Shown here: positions 41,094-53,549 of the stretch, piece by piece
Layout: every line of letters begins with the position of its first letter
Numbering within the stretch: position 1 is the stretch's first letter
Source of the DNA: Dipylidium caninum
Taxonomy: Eukaryota; Platyhelminthes; Cestoda; Cyclophyllidea; Dipylidiidae
Assembly: GCA_017562135.1 (NCBI GenBank)
Contig: QEYB01000275.1
Span: 374,208-438,207 of the forward strand
Direction of reading: 5' to 3'
Length of the DNA stretch: 64,000 nucleotides
Made by a program: the position numbers and the translations under genes
The notes under the pieces: generated by a model
What the model was told of the DNA's origin: nothing
Seen by the model: the letters and a program-made list of their open reading frames with translations, nothing else
The model's database searches: none

Positions 41094-42265
41094 CTAAAGG
41101 ATGGAAAGCCAAAATTTAAGAAAATACTTTATCAGCTCGCAACGGAGACTGTGCATCTTGCAGTTCCCTACAGCTGTCGAGGGTGTCTTCCATTATACAG
41201 AAATCAAAGTAACAGAAAGGTACAACTTTCAGCACTCAGAGGAGTGCGCGAGCTCCATATGACACAGTTAACCACCCAGGGTGTTTTAATTGAGCGGTTG
41301 AATTCATGCCTGGTAAATCATCGTTGCGAGAAAGGTTGCGGTCACAGGTCTTAAAAATCTAGTTAGCAGTATTTGAAATAAAAATGGAAATGTTAATTTT
41401 AACAGAAATAAGAGTGTAAAAAGGGGGACTGCAATTGATTCATAATGCGGAACATAGGGACTTTAATCTTATAAATTGCAAGTGGGCACGGAGTTTGTGG
41501 GAATAACCTTAGAAAAATTATGTTTTTTGGGCTGACACACAAAAATTGTGTTGATAATGATGCGTACTTCCACCTACCTGCCCTCGAATGTCGCTCTTGT
41601 ATGATTGTTGCCTAAGTCTTATCGGTTGGGATGATAAGGGTTTCTTTCTGTTTACCAATTAGATGGCTGGAAAGGTCTTAAATGAAGTCTTAATTGTTAT
41701 GCGATTTTTTAATTACGGGAGTGACGAGGCCGGGTTGTCCGGGCCGGAGTAGTGTTCGAACAAAAGTGACTTCCCTCTCAAAATGCGTAAGACATCTAAA
41801 ATTTTGAATATTGTTTTTTTCTGTAGCTTTAAATTTTAGGCATATTACAGGCTAATTCGGCGGTTTGAGAATTTGCAGACAACGTCTCATAATCCTTTAG
41901 CATTCACTAAATACAAATGTGTTTCGCAAATGTTTGCAATAAATTAACAAGGATATATATACATAGGAGAGGTTTCAATGACGCATAAACATGTGTCTTT
42001 GATGTTCTTATTGCAAAGTTCATGTTAAACATCTGCCCGACTAATCAGTAAAAATTAAAATTATTTAATGTGAAATTTAATTTCCAACAGGATATGAATA
42101 AGGCTAAATTAGACGTCTAAATTTTCCTTCTCTGGTTTTATAAACCGCCAGGACGCGCTTTTTTGTTTATTTTGCTAAAATCGACCAACTTTGCGTGGAT
42201 TTTGATGCTGCGGTTGTAATGAATGCTTTTGGGTGAGGCGTTTCCTTTGGTCGTTGACACTAGAC
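41094..42265. promoter_or_regulatory. Head-to-head intergenic region of the MBOAT and ABHD genes
   Basis: The MBOAT gene is read leftward and the ABHD gene rightward from this 1.2 kb stretch, which must hold the ABHD promoter and probably the first MBOAT exon and its promoter. It is AT-rich. On the minus strand, a short open segment ending in a GT donor at about 41,578 (reading ...SDIRGQ) would be in phase with the first resolved MBOAT exon, but it has no start codon. I see no clear TATA box. Bidirectional control is an inference from geometry only. Confidence 0.4.
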
Positions 42266-45200
42266 ATGGCAGCGTTTCCGTTGATAAATAATGGTTTCGC
42301 TGGCGAGTATATCGCTAGAATTTTAGTATCTGCGTTTGTTGGAGCCTACACGGCTTATTATTTCCTTGTCGCTCGCTCCGTACTGTTTTTTTGAATGAAT
42401 TTACTCAATATTTCTATAGCCCCGACTGTTTATGGCCATTCTCGATATCTCTTAAACTTCCTCCGTTCTCATGTTCCTTTTCTCAACGAAGTTTACTCGC
42501 CCTTTGTTTTTGGCTTTACCGGTCGTGTTCAGACTTTATTACGACCATTGTTTTACCGTGCCGACAAATGCAAATACGAAGAGTAAGACCCAACTTCTTA
42601 AATCATATTACCTTTTAGAGAGTTCATAACTGTGGCTGATGGTGGAGAGTTGTTGCTCTCATGGAGCAATCTGGAATCTAATATCGATAACACACCTATT
42701 GTAATTTTACTGCCCGGCCTGACTGGATGTGGTTGCTGCGATTATATTGCCAGTCTCGTTCAAGAAATCAATCGTTGCAAATACAGGTAAGTTGAGTCTC
42801 TATGCACGTTCTCTCTGTAGATCCGTTGTCTTAAATAACCGTGGAACCTGCCGTCGTAAATTAAAGGTGGCTTGAGGATCTTGTATCTTACCATTAACTA
42901 TAGACCCCTCGTACCTACTGCGCTTCGCATACCTCTGATGTCGCCTTAGTTATGGATCACATCCGAGCTCGTTATCCAAATGCCCCAATGCTAGCAGTGG
43001 GCTTGTCTCTTGGAGCGTAAGTTCCCTTGCCCTATCTCTATTACGTACTTTTCTCACTTCCTATCGCCTTCTCTGATCTCCACGGTTTAACTTTGTCAAC
43101 CGTCGAATCATTTCTTCGAACTTCATAGGGCGTAGGTATCACTTCCACGTGTCTTCAGTTGAGGTCAGCTTCCTGTATGCTCTGTCACTCTCCTCTACTT
43201 TACATCTTCGTAGGAAATCTAACTGTCGTTGAATTTTTTTAATTAAGGAATTCATTATCATTTCACCTGACTCCCTATCTTGATGGCATAGAATGAGTCT
43301 GGACGACTAAATTAGTAGAAATGAAACAGTTTTTCAGGATCTTTAAAGCCCAATCACGACGTCGGAATGTGGATCGAGGTTAAGATGATAATTTCTGTTT
43401 TATAGATGTAACAATTTCTGCGAGAACAGCGTTGTTATACGTTTAAAGCCTTACTCGGATGATTTTGTCTTATTCACGAGTAGAAAGGTAATATTCATGG
43501 CAACGTTAATGAAACTATCTAGGAGGAATGTTTTGCGAGAATTTAGTAGACTGCCCAGGCCAAGTTCTAAAGAAAACCATAAAATGTTGTGCCGCGCGCA
43601 GATTACGTCACACACGACGCACTTCTTTGTTCCTAAGTTTATGCCTAAATGGGTAGAAGGGTGACGGATCATTCGAGTGCCAATAAAGGCTGATTGAAGG
43701 AGAAAAGAGCAAGGTGGCCGCCTCGATGGCGGATTAATACATTACCGTTTATTTCAGTCTCCAGCTCTTTAACTACGTGGCAGACGGATCACTAAATGTT
43801 GACAAGCTGTGTCCCCTCAGCGCCGCCATATGTGTTTGTATGCCCTGGGATGTGCTGCAGACATCAGACAAGTTGGAAAAATCGTTGGATTGGCTCCTTT
43901 TCAACTATCCTCTCACACAGAGTCTTCGTCGAGTGGTTAAAAGGAATGCCGACGTGTTATCTGAAAAGTACGATGTTCCACGTATTCTGAAAGTGAGTTT
44001 GGAGGTCACTGACTCTTATATAGATGGAATGCTATTGGTTAAAATCATCAGGACTTATAGTATATCAGCGAGATGGTCCATTTCATATTCCCTCGCACTA
44101 TGAGGCGACCTCATGACAATCGACAGCAAATGTGTCACTGACGCTCACCTCTTTGCTAAGTACCGTTTTTTGAGTCCACACCTCACAATATGGTCTTATT
44201 CAGGACCTATTGCAAATATTTCTCTCTTAGTACGTATTGCAATTGCCGTAGTTGGTTTGACGACGGCGGGGGAGGTCGCATATTTGGGAGCAATGCAAAA
44301 GAAAAAAATCGTATTTGAGTTTTTTTCGACACCGACATTTTACCAGATCTATTTGCATTTATTTGGATTTAACGAATAGTTTACCTAACATTGACTTGAA
44401 AATCCTGGTCTGAAGCCGGTTAAAAGCGTCGACGTTGAATCAAGCACATATGATTATAATCAAACACGCGTAACTTGGGTAATAAGCGATTCGCGACATC
44501 TGCAACATGATCGTCTCCACTTCATTCACTCACTGTTTTCCACACACGCTTCTCATCTGGTCATCTTGACTGGTTGAGAGGAGGTTCATCTTGTTCCTAC
44601 TCCATATCGTCTCATCTCAGTTGCCTTTCCCTTGAACTCCACACCAAACCTTTGTACCCCGGGCTGTTTAGGGCAGACAGCTCTCCTTTAGAAGCCAAGT
44701 GGGAACTTGTTTGACGTGCTTGTGGAAAGTGGCAAGCAGTGTGGAATGGGGAAAGTAGGTCGTAGTAAATTGGTTGACGCCTTGGATGCAGTCGTTAGCG
44801 CGAGTGGTGACTCCTCGTGCTAGTCGGTGGCTGCTGGAGATCGCGAGAGCCCGCGAAAAAGCGAGGTTGTTTGTGGATTTCTGTTGCAATTTTTGGGTAT
44901 ATACGCGTCTAAGTTTTCACTCGTGTCGGGTTTTACGGTTTGTCGGCTTTTGGATCCGTGGGTATCAGGATTACAGAGAAATCTAGTAAAGTGGACAATT
45001 TGGAGAACTCCTAGGGCGTAGATGTTCAAGGTGAGCACAACACGCCGCTGCACTCGAATGCTCACTCGTTGCATTACGGAGAATAAATCACGCGTTTCTA
45101 TTCCGCACGACCGTAAGGAAAATGAAAGGATGCTCATCTTAGCACCGACTTTGATTTTTGTGTCGAAAAGGCGAAGAATTGCTGATAAGCCATGGGAGAG

Positions 45201-47424
45201 AGGGAGGGCAGCATCCATTTAGCATATCATAATTGGATCTTCGAGTCGTCTCACCGGTGCATTTCGAGAAATGATTAGTTGGTGATTTGAAGGCCCCAGT
45301 CTTTCACAGCTCATTGCCTTGATGACAAATGAGACAGAGTGTGACTCTCAGTGGATCATTTCTGCGGTAGCTCCGTAGTCATTTGTCTACAGCTCGATTA
45401 GCGTTTGTGTGCCAAGTCACCTGCAGGAATGCATATAATTGCATTTTTATGGCTTAAGGGTCTTATTTGGCGCGCACCAGTGACAGGGTACGACACTTTG
45501 TTCCAATTGTTTAACTCTATGCCCACCACCTATAGCCTTTGCTACGGTGATTTGTCATATTTACGCAAAATAGTGCCACTGAGAGCGTTGACGTCATTTT
45601 CTACCCTTCTCATACCGTGCTGGTTCGTAGTGGCGTCTCCATGGTGCGCCGCTGTTCGTTGATGGCGGCATAAATGGCCGGTTAATCTTTGATCTCATCG
45701 TAATGGATAACAGATGGGCAGAAGAAGGTAGACGACGAAGTTGACTTGAAACGTTCAATTAACCGAAATGGCATTCATATTTGGTCTTCAAACTTTCTGT
45801 CTAATTTCCTTCCTGTCTTTCCCTGGACCGTCATCTTTCCTCCTCACATCAGATAGTTTTATGCTAAAGCTTTCCCTATTTATGTGGTTGTCCTTCCCTC
45901 TCTGTATGCCACTGATATTCCAGCATTTAACTAGATCGCTCGCATTTTGAGCCTAATCTTGAGATTCAAGGTTCATTGTTTCATATTGAGTCGAGATACC
46001 TATATAACCGGGTTGTTTCATGGTGTATGTGAAAGCATAGGCTGCTTTTCGAAATGCATTTATTATGGAAAAGTGTCTTAATTCATGCATAAACGTCACC
46101 CACCATCGGTCATTTTTCGCTTTTCCTCTTTTGCGATAGCCTTTAACTTCGTTTAATTATTAAAAGCTTTGACGTTGGTGTTCTTGCTGTAGAGTCGATC
46201 CGTGCGTGAATTTGATGAGAACCTGACAGTAAGCATGTTTGGTTACAAGTCGGTGGATGAGTACTACACATGTGCTTCTCCCGTTACCAAGATTGACCGC
46301 GTTCGCATCCCTGTCATCTGTCTCAATGCTGCGGATGATCCCTTTGTGCCTTTTGGAAGTAAGTGTTGCTTATTAAAACCCTCACGGGTAAAACGGCGCC
46401 TATTAAGAGGTTTTGTCGGGTGATTCATCGAGTGTGACAGTCACTATTTTTTAAATCAGTGGGTGTGGATATATGCACATCAACTTTTCGTCTTTATGTC
46501 CGCCTTGCCTTAAAACCCATGCCATCTCCGATGCCCAACGTTGTAAGCCCAGCATCTCTGTCCCCCACCCCCATCCGCAGCTTCTTCCCCCATTTCTTTT
46601 GGATGATATCGCGGCCAAAAAGTGCCGCATCCCCGAGATTTCAGCGGCAAAAAAAGTGCCCCCCTTTCACCAAACTTTTCCACTGTACAGCGTTTTTGCT
46701 GCCGCAGCGTTGACGACTTCAGCTCAGCCAACGCCATTGGCTGTTTAGTTGGCTCGCTTCCCATTGGTTCCCTTTGTTACTTTTGTGGCGGCACCAAATG
46801 ACCGCGGCTACGGCTGAATGCGTCAGCAAGTGTCTGGCGTAGCGTTTATAACTCGGTGAAAAGAAGGCGAAGCCGTGTGTGTCGCGCAAAAAGGAAAAAC
46901 GGTGTCTCTTTACCTGATAGCGAAAGAGATGACCTAATGCGGAAGTTACTACATCGTGACAAACTTATTGAAACAAATTTGATGTATGTGAGGAGTGCCT
47001 ACCCTGACCAATCCTTGGAGAGGCGTCCTATTGGCTCAATTTTGATATTTAATTGAAATCCTTAATATGCTATGGGCGCACGCTGACTTCATCTTGCACA
47101 CACACACACACACACACACAATGTCTGCATAACCTGTTGCTCTAAATGGCGTCAGTAGCAATTTTATGTATGGTCGCTTCAGCTCTGCCTATGGAAGCTG
47201 TCACCGCGGAAGGCAGCCGCGTTGTACTCGTGCTGACACGTCACGGCGGACACATTGGTTTTCTCGCGGGCCTCCTGCCAACCCGTCCCAGCTTGCTCGA
47301 TCGTGCAGTGGCCCAGTTCGCCTCCGCCATTTTTCAGCATCGTGAGGAATTTGCCGCTGCCACTGCGATGGACACTGCTGACGCAAAGTTGGAGGAGCCA
47401 GAAGCCGACAATTATCTCAAGTAG
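42266..47424 (+). CDS. ABHD1/ABHD3-type alpha/beta-hydrolase (phospholipase)
   Basis: Membrane-anchored serine hydrolase of the ABHD1/2/3/15 family; ABHD3 relatives cleave acyl chains from phosphatidylcholine. Exons: 42266-42379, 42420-42582, 42619-42786, 42821-42866, 42904-43016, 43758-43992, 46193-46358 and 47183-47424 (stop). They total 1247 bases, about 415 residues, close to the roughly 410 of ABHD3. Exon 1 has a start codon and a membrane anchor (ARILVSAFVGAYTAYYFLV). Further hallmarks are GRVQTLLRPL, TVADGGELLLSW, ILLPGLTG, VVLNNRGT and TPRTYCASHTSD. The nucleophile Ser is in GLSLG (about residue 198), followed by SLDWLLFNYPLT and MFGYKSVDEYYT. The catalytic Asp is in NAADDPF and the His in HGGHIGF. 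Introns 2-4 are only 34-37 bases; intron 6 (2.2 kb) carries a dispersed repeat. Exons 2-8 agree in phase, but the exon 1/exon 2 join is out by one base. A possible AATAAA polyadenylation signal lies near 47,476. Confidence 0.9.
44465..45240 (+). repeat. Diverged dispersed repeat, copy D, inside ABHD intron 6
   Basis: Inverted partner of 34,800-35,905, noticeably diverged and shorter by about 340 bases. It occupies much of the 2.2 kb intron between ABHD exons 6 and 7. Translation gives short broken frames (for example FVGFWIRGYQDYREI) that are shared with the partner but match no protein I know. Confidence 0.75.
46730..46870 (+). promoter_or_regulatory. Promoter-like motif cluster inside ABHD intron 7
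   Basis: Two inverted CCAAT boxes (CCATTGGCTG and CCCATTGGTT), a TGCGTCAGC site resembling an AP-1/MARE element, and a TTTATAAC box follow one another within about 130 bases. They lie just before a 66-codon basic open frame at 46,856-47,056 with a good start codon. The frame is not recognisable. An internal promoter would give a transcript joining only the last ABHD exon. Motif matches alone are weak evidence. Confidence 0.3.
47098..47120. repeat. (CA)n microsatellite in ABHD intron 7
   Basis: About eleven CA units, 60 bases before the acceptor of the last ABHD exon. Confidence 0.9.
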
Positions 47425-49844
47425 GAGGAAATTGCAACCTTCTACTGAGAACACAAACTCGAGGCGTCGGTGAAAATAAACAAATGGAAATTAATGTTTT
47501 GCCTGTTGGCTATATTTCGCTTCAAATCCATTGCTAGTTGAGGCTGCCTCATACGCTATCGCGTTTTTAAATGGGGTGTTTGCGAGAATTACAGTGGATC
47601 CGACGAAAGCGTTCGTTGCGTAAATCATTAATTCTGCTGGACGGGTGATTAACCGCTACTCCGCAAAAATGTACAAGACACTTTGCTAGTAGCTGCAAGT
47701 TGGATGGCGTGGGGGTTGCCGCGGGGCGTTGGTCACGTAGCCGGAAGCGGTGTTGCCTGGTGGCCAGGGAGGCGAGGAGAGTTGAGTCTCATATTCCTTG
47801 CAACAGGGATGAAGGGCAATAATGTGCCACGGTGGTTGCACTTCACCTGGATGGTCTTGCACACCTTCACGGGAGTCGTGTTATGCTGTCTGCTTCGACG
47901 CCACCAACACTCGCCTCCCTGGCGTCTGCTTGACGCTCTGTGTTCCACGGCACAGAGGAGGAGACGGTTTGAGACCGCGACTCCTTCCGGAATTCTGCTT
48001 ACTTGCTCCCAGTCCTCTATTTTAAATGTCAAATTTACGTGTCTAATTTCCTCATATTTTGCTCCAACACCGACTTCCTTCCAAGTGGCGATGGGGAAGC
48101 GCAGAAATCAAAGTCGACCGCCACTTGTACTACGCGGCTTTCGCAGTTCGGTGTGAAGAGGTTGAACTCGCATTAGGGCGATGAGGTTTATTTTATGCAA
48201 GAAATTGCCGCTAGACTGCGGTAGACAGAACTTTCCAGGCAGCATTTGGGTAGTAGGAAGGGACGTGCACACATTTACACACTTCACCTTTGCCCTTTGC
48301 CACATCGGAGGAAGAACTCACTTCTCTCGATGATGTCAACATTTCTGCTGCATGTGGAGAATTAATCTGTGCAGACGAAGGTGCCAGTGGATGAAGAGAT
48401 GTGGAAAACACTTAGAAAAGTGCGGCAGAAGTACTCAGAAGGCCACAGCAAACGGATTTGGTGTGGTTTTACTTGGCTCCGCCACCTCCGACCTGACTAA
48501 GGATGCGCTCTCCACGCCTCGGATTTCGAGACTGGATATCCTTCGTCAAGTCTGTTGACAATGACTGGTGGAGATGAGAATATTCGTGGCCGCAGGCACG
48601 ATGGACCGTACAGCGAGGAGTTCAGCTTGGGTGTGGAATGGCTCCAAATTGAAAAAATCCATAGTTTGCGTGCGTCACTTCAAATATCTTGTTAACATAG
48701 CCACGGAAAACGTTAAACAATTGGGGAAAGTTGAGGCGCCGCAGAACGGACCAAACCAACTTATTTTAACAGAGGATTGTTCTACGAAAGCTTAAGACCA
48801 CGCAATAATTAAACATATCCAAAAAGCGATAGCCGAGAAATCTCGAGGCAACTGAGGCTGCTTAACCGGTTACCACTGAGAACATCAGGCAGCCTCCACC
48901 TTTGTCAGTTGTGTAAATTGAGTGGGTTTCCTCATCCAACATATAAACGTGTTTTCTCAGCCTGTGCTTGTTGTCGAAATATCAGTGGTTTAGGCGATAC
49001 AATGGACGCATTGCAAGAAAACGAAGGTATCGCTCGTTTTAAACCAAAGAAATATTTGACATTAGAATTACAACCGGAGAAAGGTCTTTGTTACGAGTGA
49101 GCACCACAATGGCGCAGTCACTGTCGCCCCGGCTCTTTTCTAATTCGTGCAAACCACCTAAAATTCGCGTGTCATTTTTAGGGTGGTTCGATTAAACAAG
49201 TTAATACTTGCGAGGTCACCATCAAAAAATGTCTTTTCTTAAAAGTAAAGAGTTTCAGAACAATTAGTTGACGTAAAAATAATTAGAGCTGCACTTACTT
49301 TGTTTGGAAAATTGCCACGTACGTATTTATTTTAAGCCTTTTTCCATTAGCTGTGTAGCGTCCTGAAAAACTCAAACATTTGGCTTACAATTGACAAAGT
49401 TGAAATTTGCTACACTGCGCACTCTATACACATTCTTACCATAAATCGACACGAAAAAATAATCATGGTTGCTAGTCTTTTCTTGTTGCCGAGAATGTAT
49501 CGACAATTAGAGTGGTTCTGTCGGTTTACCAGACTGCCATCTTGTGTTTCCACGGTTGATAGCTGGTGAAGCAACATTACAACACCCCCAAAATCACTTC
49601 ATTGATAAGTTGGCGGAATCAGCACCTAGTGAAAACAAGTTCCCCATAGGAAAATATTCTCTACTACAGAGGTTCAGGGAAACTCATTGAGTTGCGCTGA
49701 GGTCCAGGGGAGTCGAGTTCAAATCGACAGTTGCCAAAAAGAAAGTTATGGCGGGTCCACTGTGGAAGAAAGTCGAGAATTGTCCCCTAAGTCACCTGAT
49801 TTAGCACTTTTCCCGTCTTGAGAAGCCTCGCGAAAATGCTCCAT
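47425..49844. other. No assigned gene
   Basis: Spacer between the ABHD stop and its decayed exon duplicate. It begins with the ABHD 3' untranslated region (AATAAA near 47,476). The 157-codon frame at 47,683-48,156 is GC-rich and not recognisable. Confidence 0.4.
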
Positions 49845-50270
49845 GTTCTGACGCTCTATTCAATAATGTATTTCTGGTCGCTCCACTTCTGCCTATGGGA
49901 GCTGTTATCGAGGAAGGACAGCCGCATTGTACTCGTTCCGACATGTCACGGAGGACGTAGTGATTTGCTCCATGACCCCCTGCCAACTCGGCCCAGATTG
50001 CTCGGTCGGGCAGTGGGAAAATTCGCTCCCGCAACTTTCCAACACGCGGTGGTATTCTCCTCTTCCTCTGCCATGCTAAATGCTGACAGAGAATCAGAGG
50101 GCACAAACGACGACAGTTCCGCCAAAGGGAAAACTACAACTTGGACTTGGATGAGAGTCCAATGAAGATCAATGCTTCAGTTGCTGGCCTTATTTCGCTT
50201 AAAATTCAAAGCCTCACTCTCCTCGTGCGCCGATATTTGCTTGGGATCTCGCGAGCCTCCTCAAGTCCCA
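49845..50270 (+). pseudogene. Decayed duplicate of the last ABHD exon and its 3' flank
   Basis: This stretch resembles the final exon of the ABHD gene and the bases after it. The translated core (RIVLVPTCHGG, then LPTRPRLLGRAVGKFAPATFQH) aligns with the parental RVVLVLTRHGG and LPTRPSLLDRAVAQFASAIFQH. The 3' flanks still align around a shared TATTTCGCTT segment. The splice acceptor has changed from CTTCAG to CTCCAC. The catalytic His of GGHIGF is replaced by Arg (GGRSDL). No stop interrupts the exon, and the frame runs on to 50165. The other ABHD exons are not duplicated here. I read it as a partial tandem duplicate that has lost catalytic function. A retained reading frame used by another transcript is the less likely alternative. 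Confidence 0.7.
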
Positions 50271-51199
50271 CAGGAGGCTTCTCTGTGTTCAGTCAAGTTG
50301 GCTTGACGAGGATCCCCTCATTAGATGGTATGCACGAGAGAACTCCCAATTAGCCACATTGCCCGACCTGCACCCATCTTCGGAAGACTCACGAAGATGC
50401 TTAAATGGAGATTTTGACGCTTTATTCAAGAATGCATTCAAGAGTGTAGGGGTAAGAGTGAGAAAGAAAGAAAGACAGGGGGAAAGCTCAACAGGCTTGG
50501 GGTCCGCAAAGCCACGTCGGAACCATCAGGAAGGGCGAAAAACCGAGTTCCACACGCCGCAGCAAGTGATGTGAGGCGAAAAGAGTACTAGATGGGTTCG
50601 CCTTCGCAAATGCTTTCAGCAATCATTCCAAAAGACCGTTCTGTTGACTCGTTTTAGTTCCTGCAAAACACGTGATTCTATCAGGCGCGGACGGCAAGTG
50701 CATGAGATTAAGACTTTGAAAAGGCTAACCGGCGCATCCATTGTCATCTCCTCTTTATTCCCCACCTCGCAATCACCACAACGCATGTTGCGGCTGCAAA
50801 CACCACAGCTCGCCCGCAAATATTTCCATCGCCGTCATCATATGCATCGACCCGACAATTGCGAATGCCATTCATTCGGAAGTTCTTCATACACCCTGCA
50901 CGAGAACACCGACGCCTGTAATCGTTCCGTCTTCCATCCACATCTCCCACACCGAATGGTTTGCGTCTCCCTCCCAGGTAGTTACGATGTCTTTTCGCCC
51001 ACCGAAAATGATTCATCCCATTCCTCCTCGACATGCGTCGCACCCCCACTTTGCCTCCACGATGGTTTCCGCAGGAGCCAAAGTGGCGTGTTCTGAAGAC
51101 GTCTTCACCGACTGAGACGAGGCGTGCAGAATGGTGTTGATTGTTTAGGGGATTCGTGCGTTGGCACCTCCTAGTGACGGGATAGATCAGATCGAAAAC

Positions 51200-53512
51200 C
51201 GGTAAGGTGGCGGGAAGACCTTCGCACTTCGTAAGCTCATGCACTGCCTGTGCACGTTGTATGGTTCGAGTGGCTTTGCAGGAGCTCCACACGAGCCAAC
51301 ATAACAGTCTTGCGGATGGATTGAGAAAAGCCTTTCCGAAGACGAAAGGCGATGTTGGCAAGAACACTGGGTGAAGAAATTTTGGCTGCCATTGAAACTG
51401 GAGGAGGGAAGAAGCCGGTCGACGTCCTTCCTCCAACTGCAGGCAGCACTGACGTTCACAAAAAGCGAGTTCAAATGGGTTTTGCGTCGAAAAGCAGTGC
51501 TCGAGATGGCAACTCGGTGCAAACGCCTCTCATCGTCCGACTCAGTGATTCGACGTCACGCCGACGTTGCCACGGTCGCGGTGTCACATGGTCATGTGGG
51601 GCCTCTAAGTCCACTCCTGAGAGAAACTTTGTCTCCATATTCCGCGATAACCACAGAGCGAGAAAACACGTGTTGGATGCCGACAAGGTGCTCCCGTCTC
51701 CTGCCTCGTTTCGTCGCTATTTACCGCTGACGTCGTCTCCTTCATTGTAGCAAACGTCCTCGACACCAACTAAATGCGGTCAGTGCGAGTAGCGAGAGGT
51801 CATTCGCATGCAAAGGAGGCGCTGCAGGTCATCCTTCTTCCTCCACCACCTCGGCAAGTTCGTTGACATGTTGAGGATCAGAAAGAGGGAGGAGGAGAAC
51901 AACCACATGAGACCTCTGTTGACGCCATCCTTCTCCTCCTTTCCCTGTACAGCGAAAGGCGGTTGACGAAATGGTTAACAAGTGCTGGACCATGTCTCGA
52001 GGACTAACGACCACGTCGAGGATTCCATTTGCTTCATTTGCTTCGGCCGCAAGATCTCTACCCTTCGCGGGCTTTCTATACTGAGTCTAAATTAAAAGGA
52101 TCCAGACAAATAACTTCGACCTTCGCATGGACCACGGCCAAGGGGAACGTGCGACGAGTGGTTGAAAATGCGACTTGGTAGAATTGGATCAAATTAGCTT
52201 ATGGAAGCATGCAATTTTACTGAAAAAGCCACATGTTGTCAGCATCGAGCATCGTCAAATGTGTTAATAAAGCGAGTTGTGCAAACACACAACATACAAA
52301 TGAACTTGCCGACGTGCAAGAGGCAGCAGGGTGGACGGGCCGAGGACGCTGATCGTGTGAAAGCGATGATGATTTCGGCGGTAACAGGAGACGCGAAAGT
52401 GGCAGCATAAAGGAAGTAGCCTGTCGACAACCGACACGTCCCTTCGTGCTGCGTGCTTGTCGCCCGAATTTGTCCGCAATTTCTGTGCTGGAGAAAATAC
52501 AGCCAGATGATTAGCATGAACCAAGTACTGGTTGATTGCAATCCAATGAATATTTAATTGTAGGGTTGAAACCCACCCGAGGTCTCCTGTGCACACTGAA
52601 CACCATCGTGACATTGTCGCCCCGACAAGATGTGCAGGCAGCTGTTGGAGCTCCCCGTTTTGCCCTCACTTCGTCCAAGGGATGTGCGTGGTGATGCGGA
52701 AGACAGAGTAGCCGAGGCAGGTGGAAAGTTGGCTGGACGTCGGTGCTCTTGTGTGCCCGTCTTTCGGAAGAAGGATGGACTGTAACGTCGCCTTCGCGAG
52801 GACACTGATGGGAGGAAGGCAATGATTTTCAGCGGTGAAAGGTGAAGTACGCGGCGGGCAGAGGTCGAGGGTGGAAAGTAGACTGGATGCCAGTGCACCT
52901 CCTTGTCGTCGTGTGTTCCCGTCTTCGGGGGGAGAACGGCGAACACATGGGACATTATGAAGGTGAGGCAGTGCAGAAGCTGAAGATGCCCACGCTGCAG
53001 AGCGGGTCGGAATGGCTGAACATCAACGAAACACTGCGAATAGACTCGGTGAAGCAGTTTTGGCTGCCAGTGACACCGCGAGCGAGAAGACGCGCGTTGA
53101 TTCCCCCTCGTTCGGCCGAGGGCAGCAATGACGTTCACGAAAGGCGAGTTTAAATGGGTTTCGTGTGGAGGAGCAGCGCTCGTGATGACAAGTCGGTGGA
53201 AACGGTGGTCGAGACGCCGATCGCCTCTCGTCGTCCGACTTGGCGATCCGACCTCACCGCCACACCGCGGAGAAGAGAAGATTTGTGCCCTCACTTTTCT
53301 TCTAACGCAAATCATTGCCCCGGGATTTAGGGCCTTAATTTGTTGAAGCTGGAGAGCGTCCGGGCGCTGTCGAGACACGTATTTGCTTGAAAAATGGGCA
53401 TATTCGAGCGCTCTCGTGAAAAACCGACCGGAGCAGACATTATTTGATCTCCACAGGAGCGAGTATCATCGTTAGGGCGACGTGCGTCTGGCTCGAGTAA
53501 AATAAAATGAGG

Positions 53513-53549
<37 letters not shown>

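Noticed and set aside
52554..53378. 274-codon minus-strand frame, the longest in the window
   Set aside because: It covers several diverged repeat units, has no recognisable domain, and its relatives at 51.3 and 56.2 kb are broken. Likely a chance GC-rich frame.
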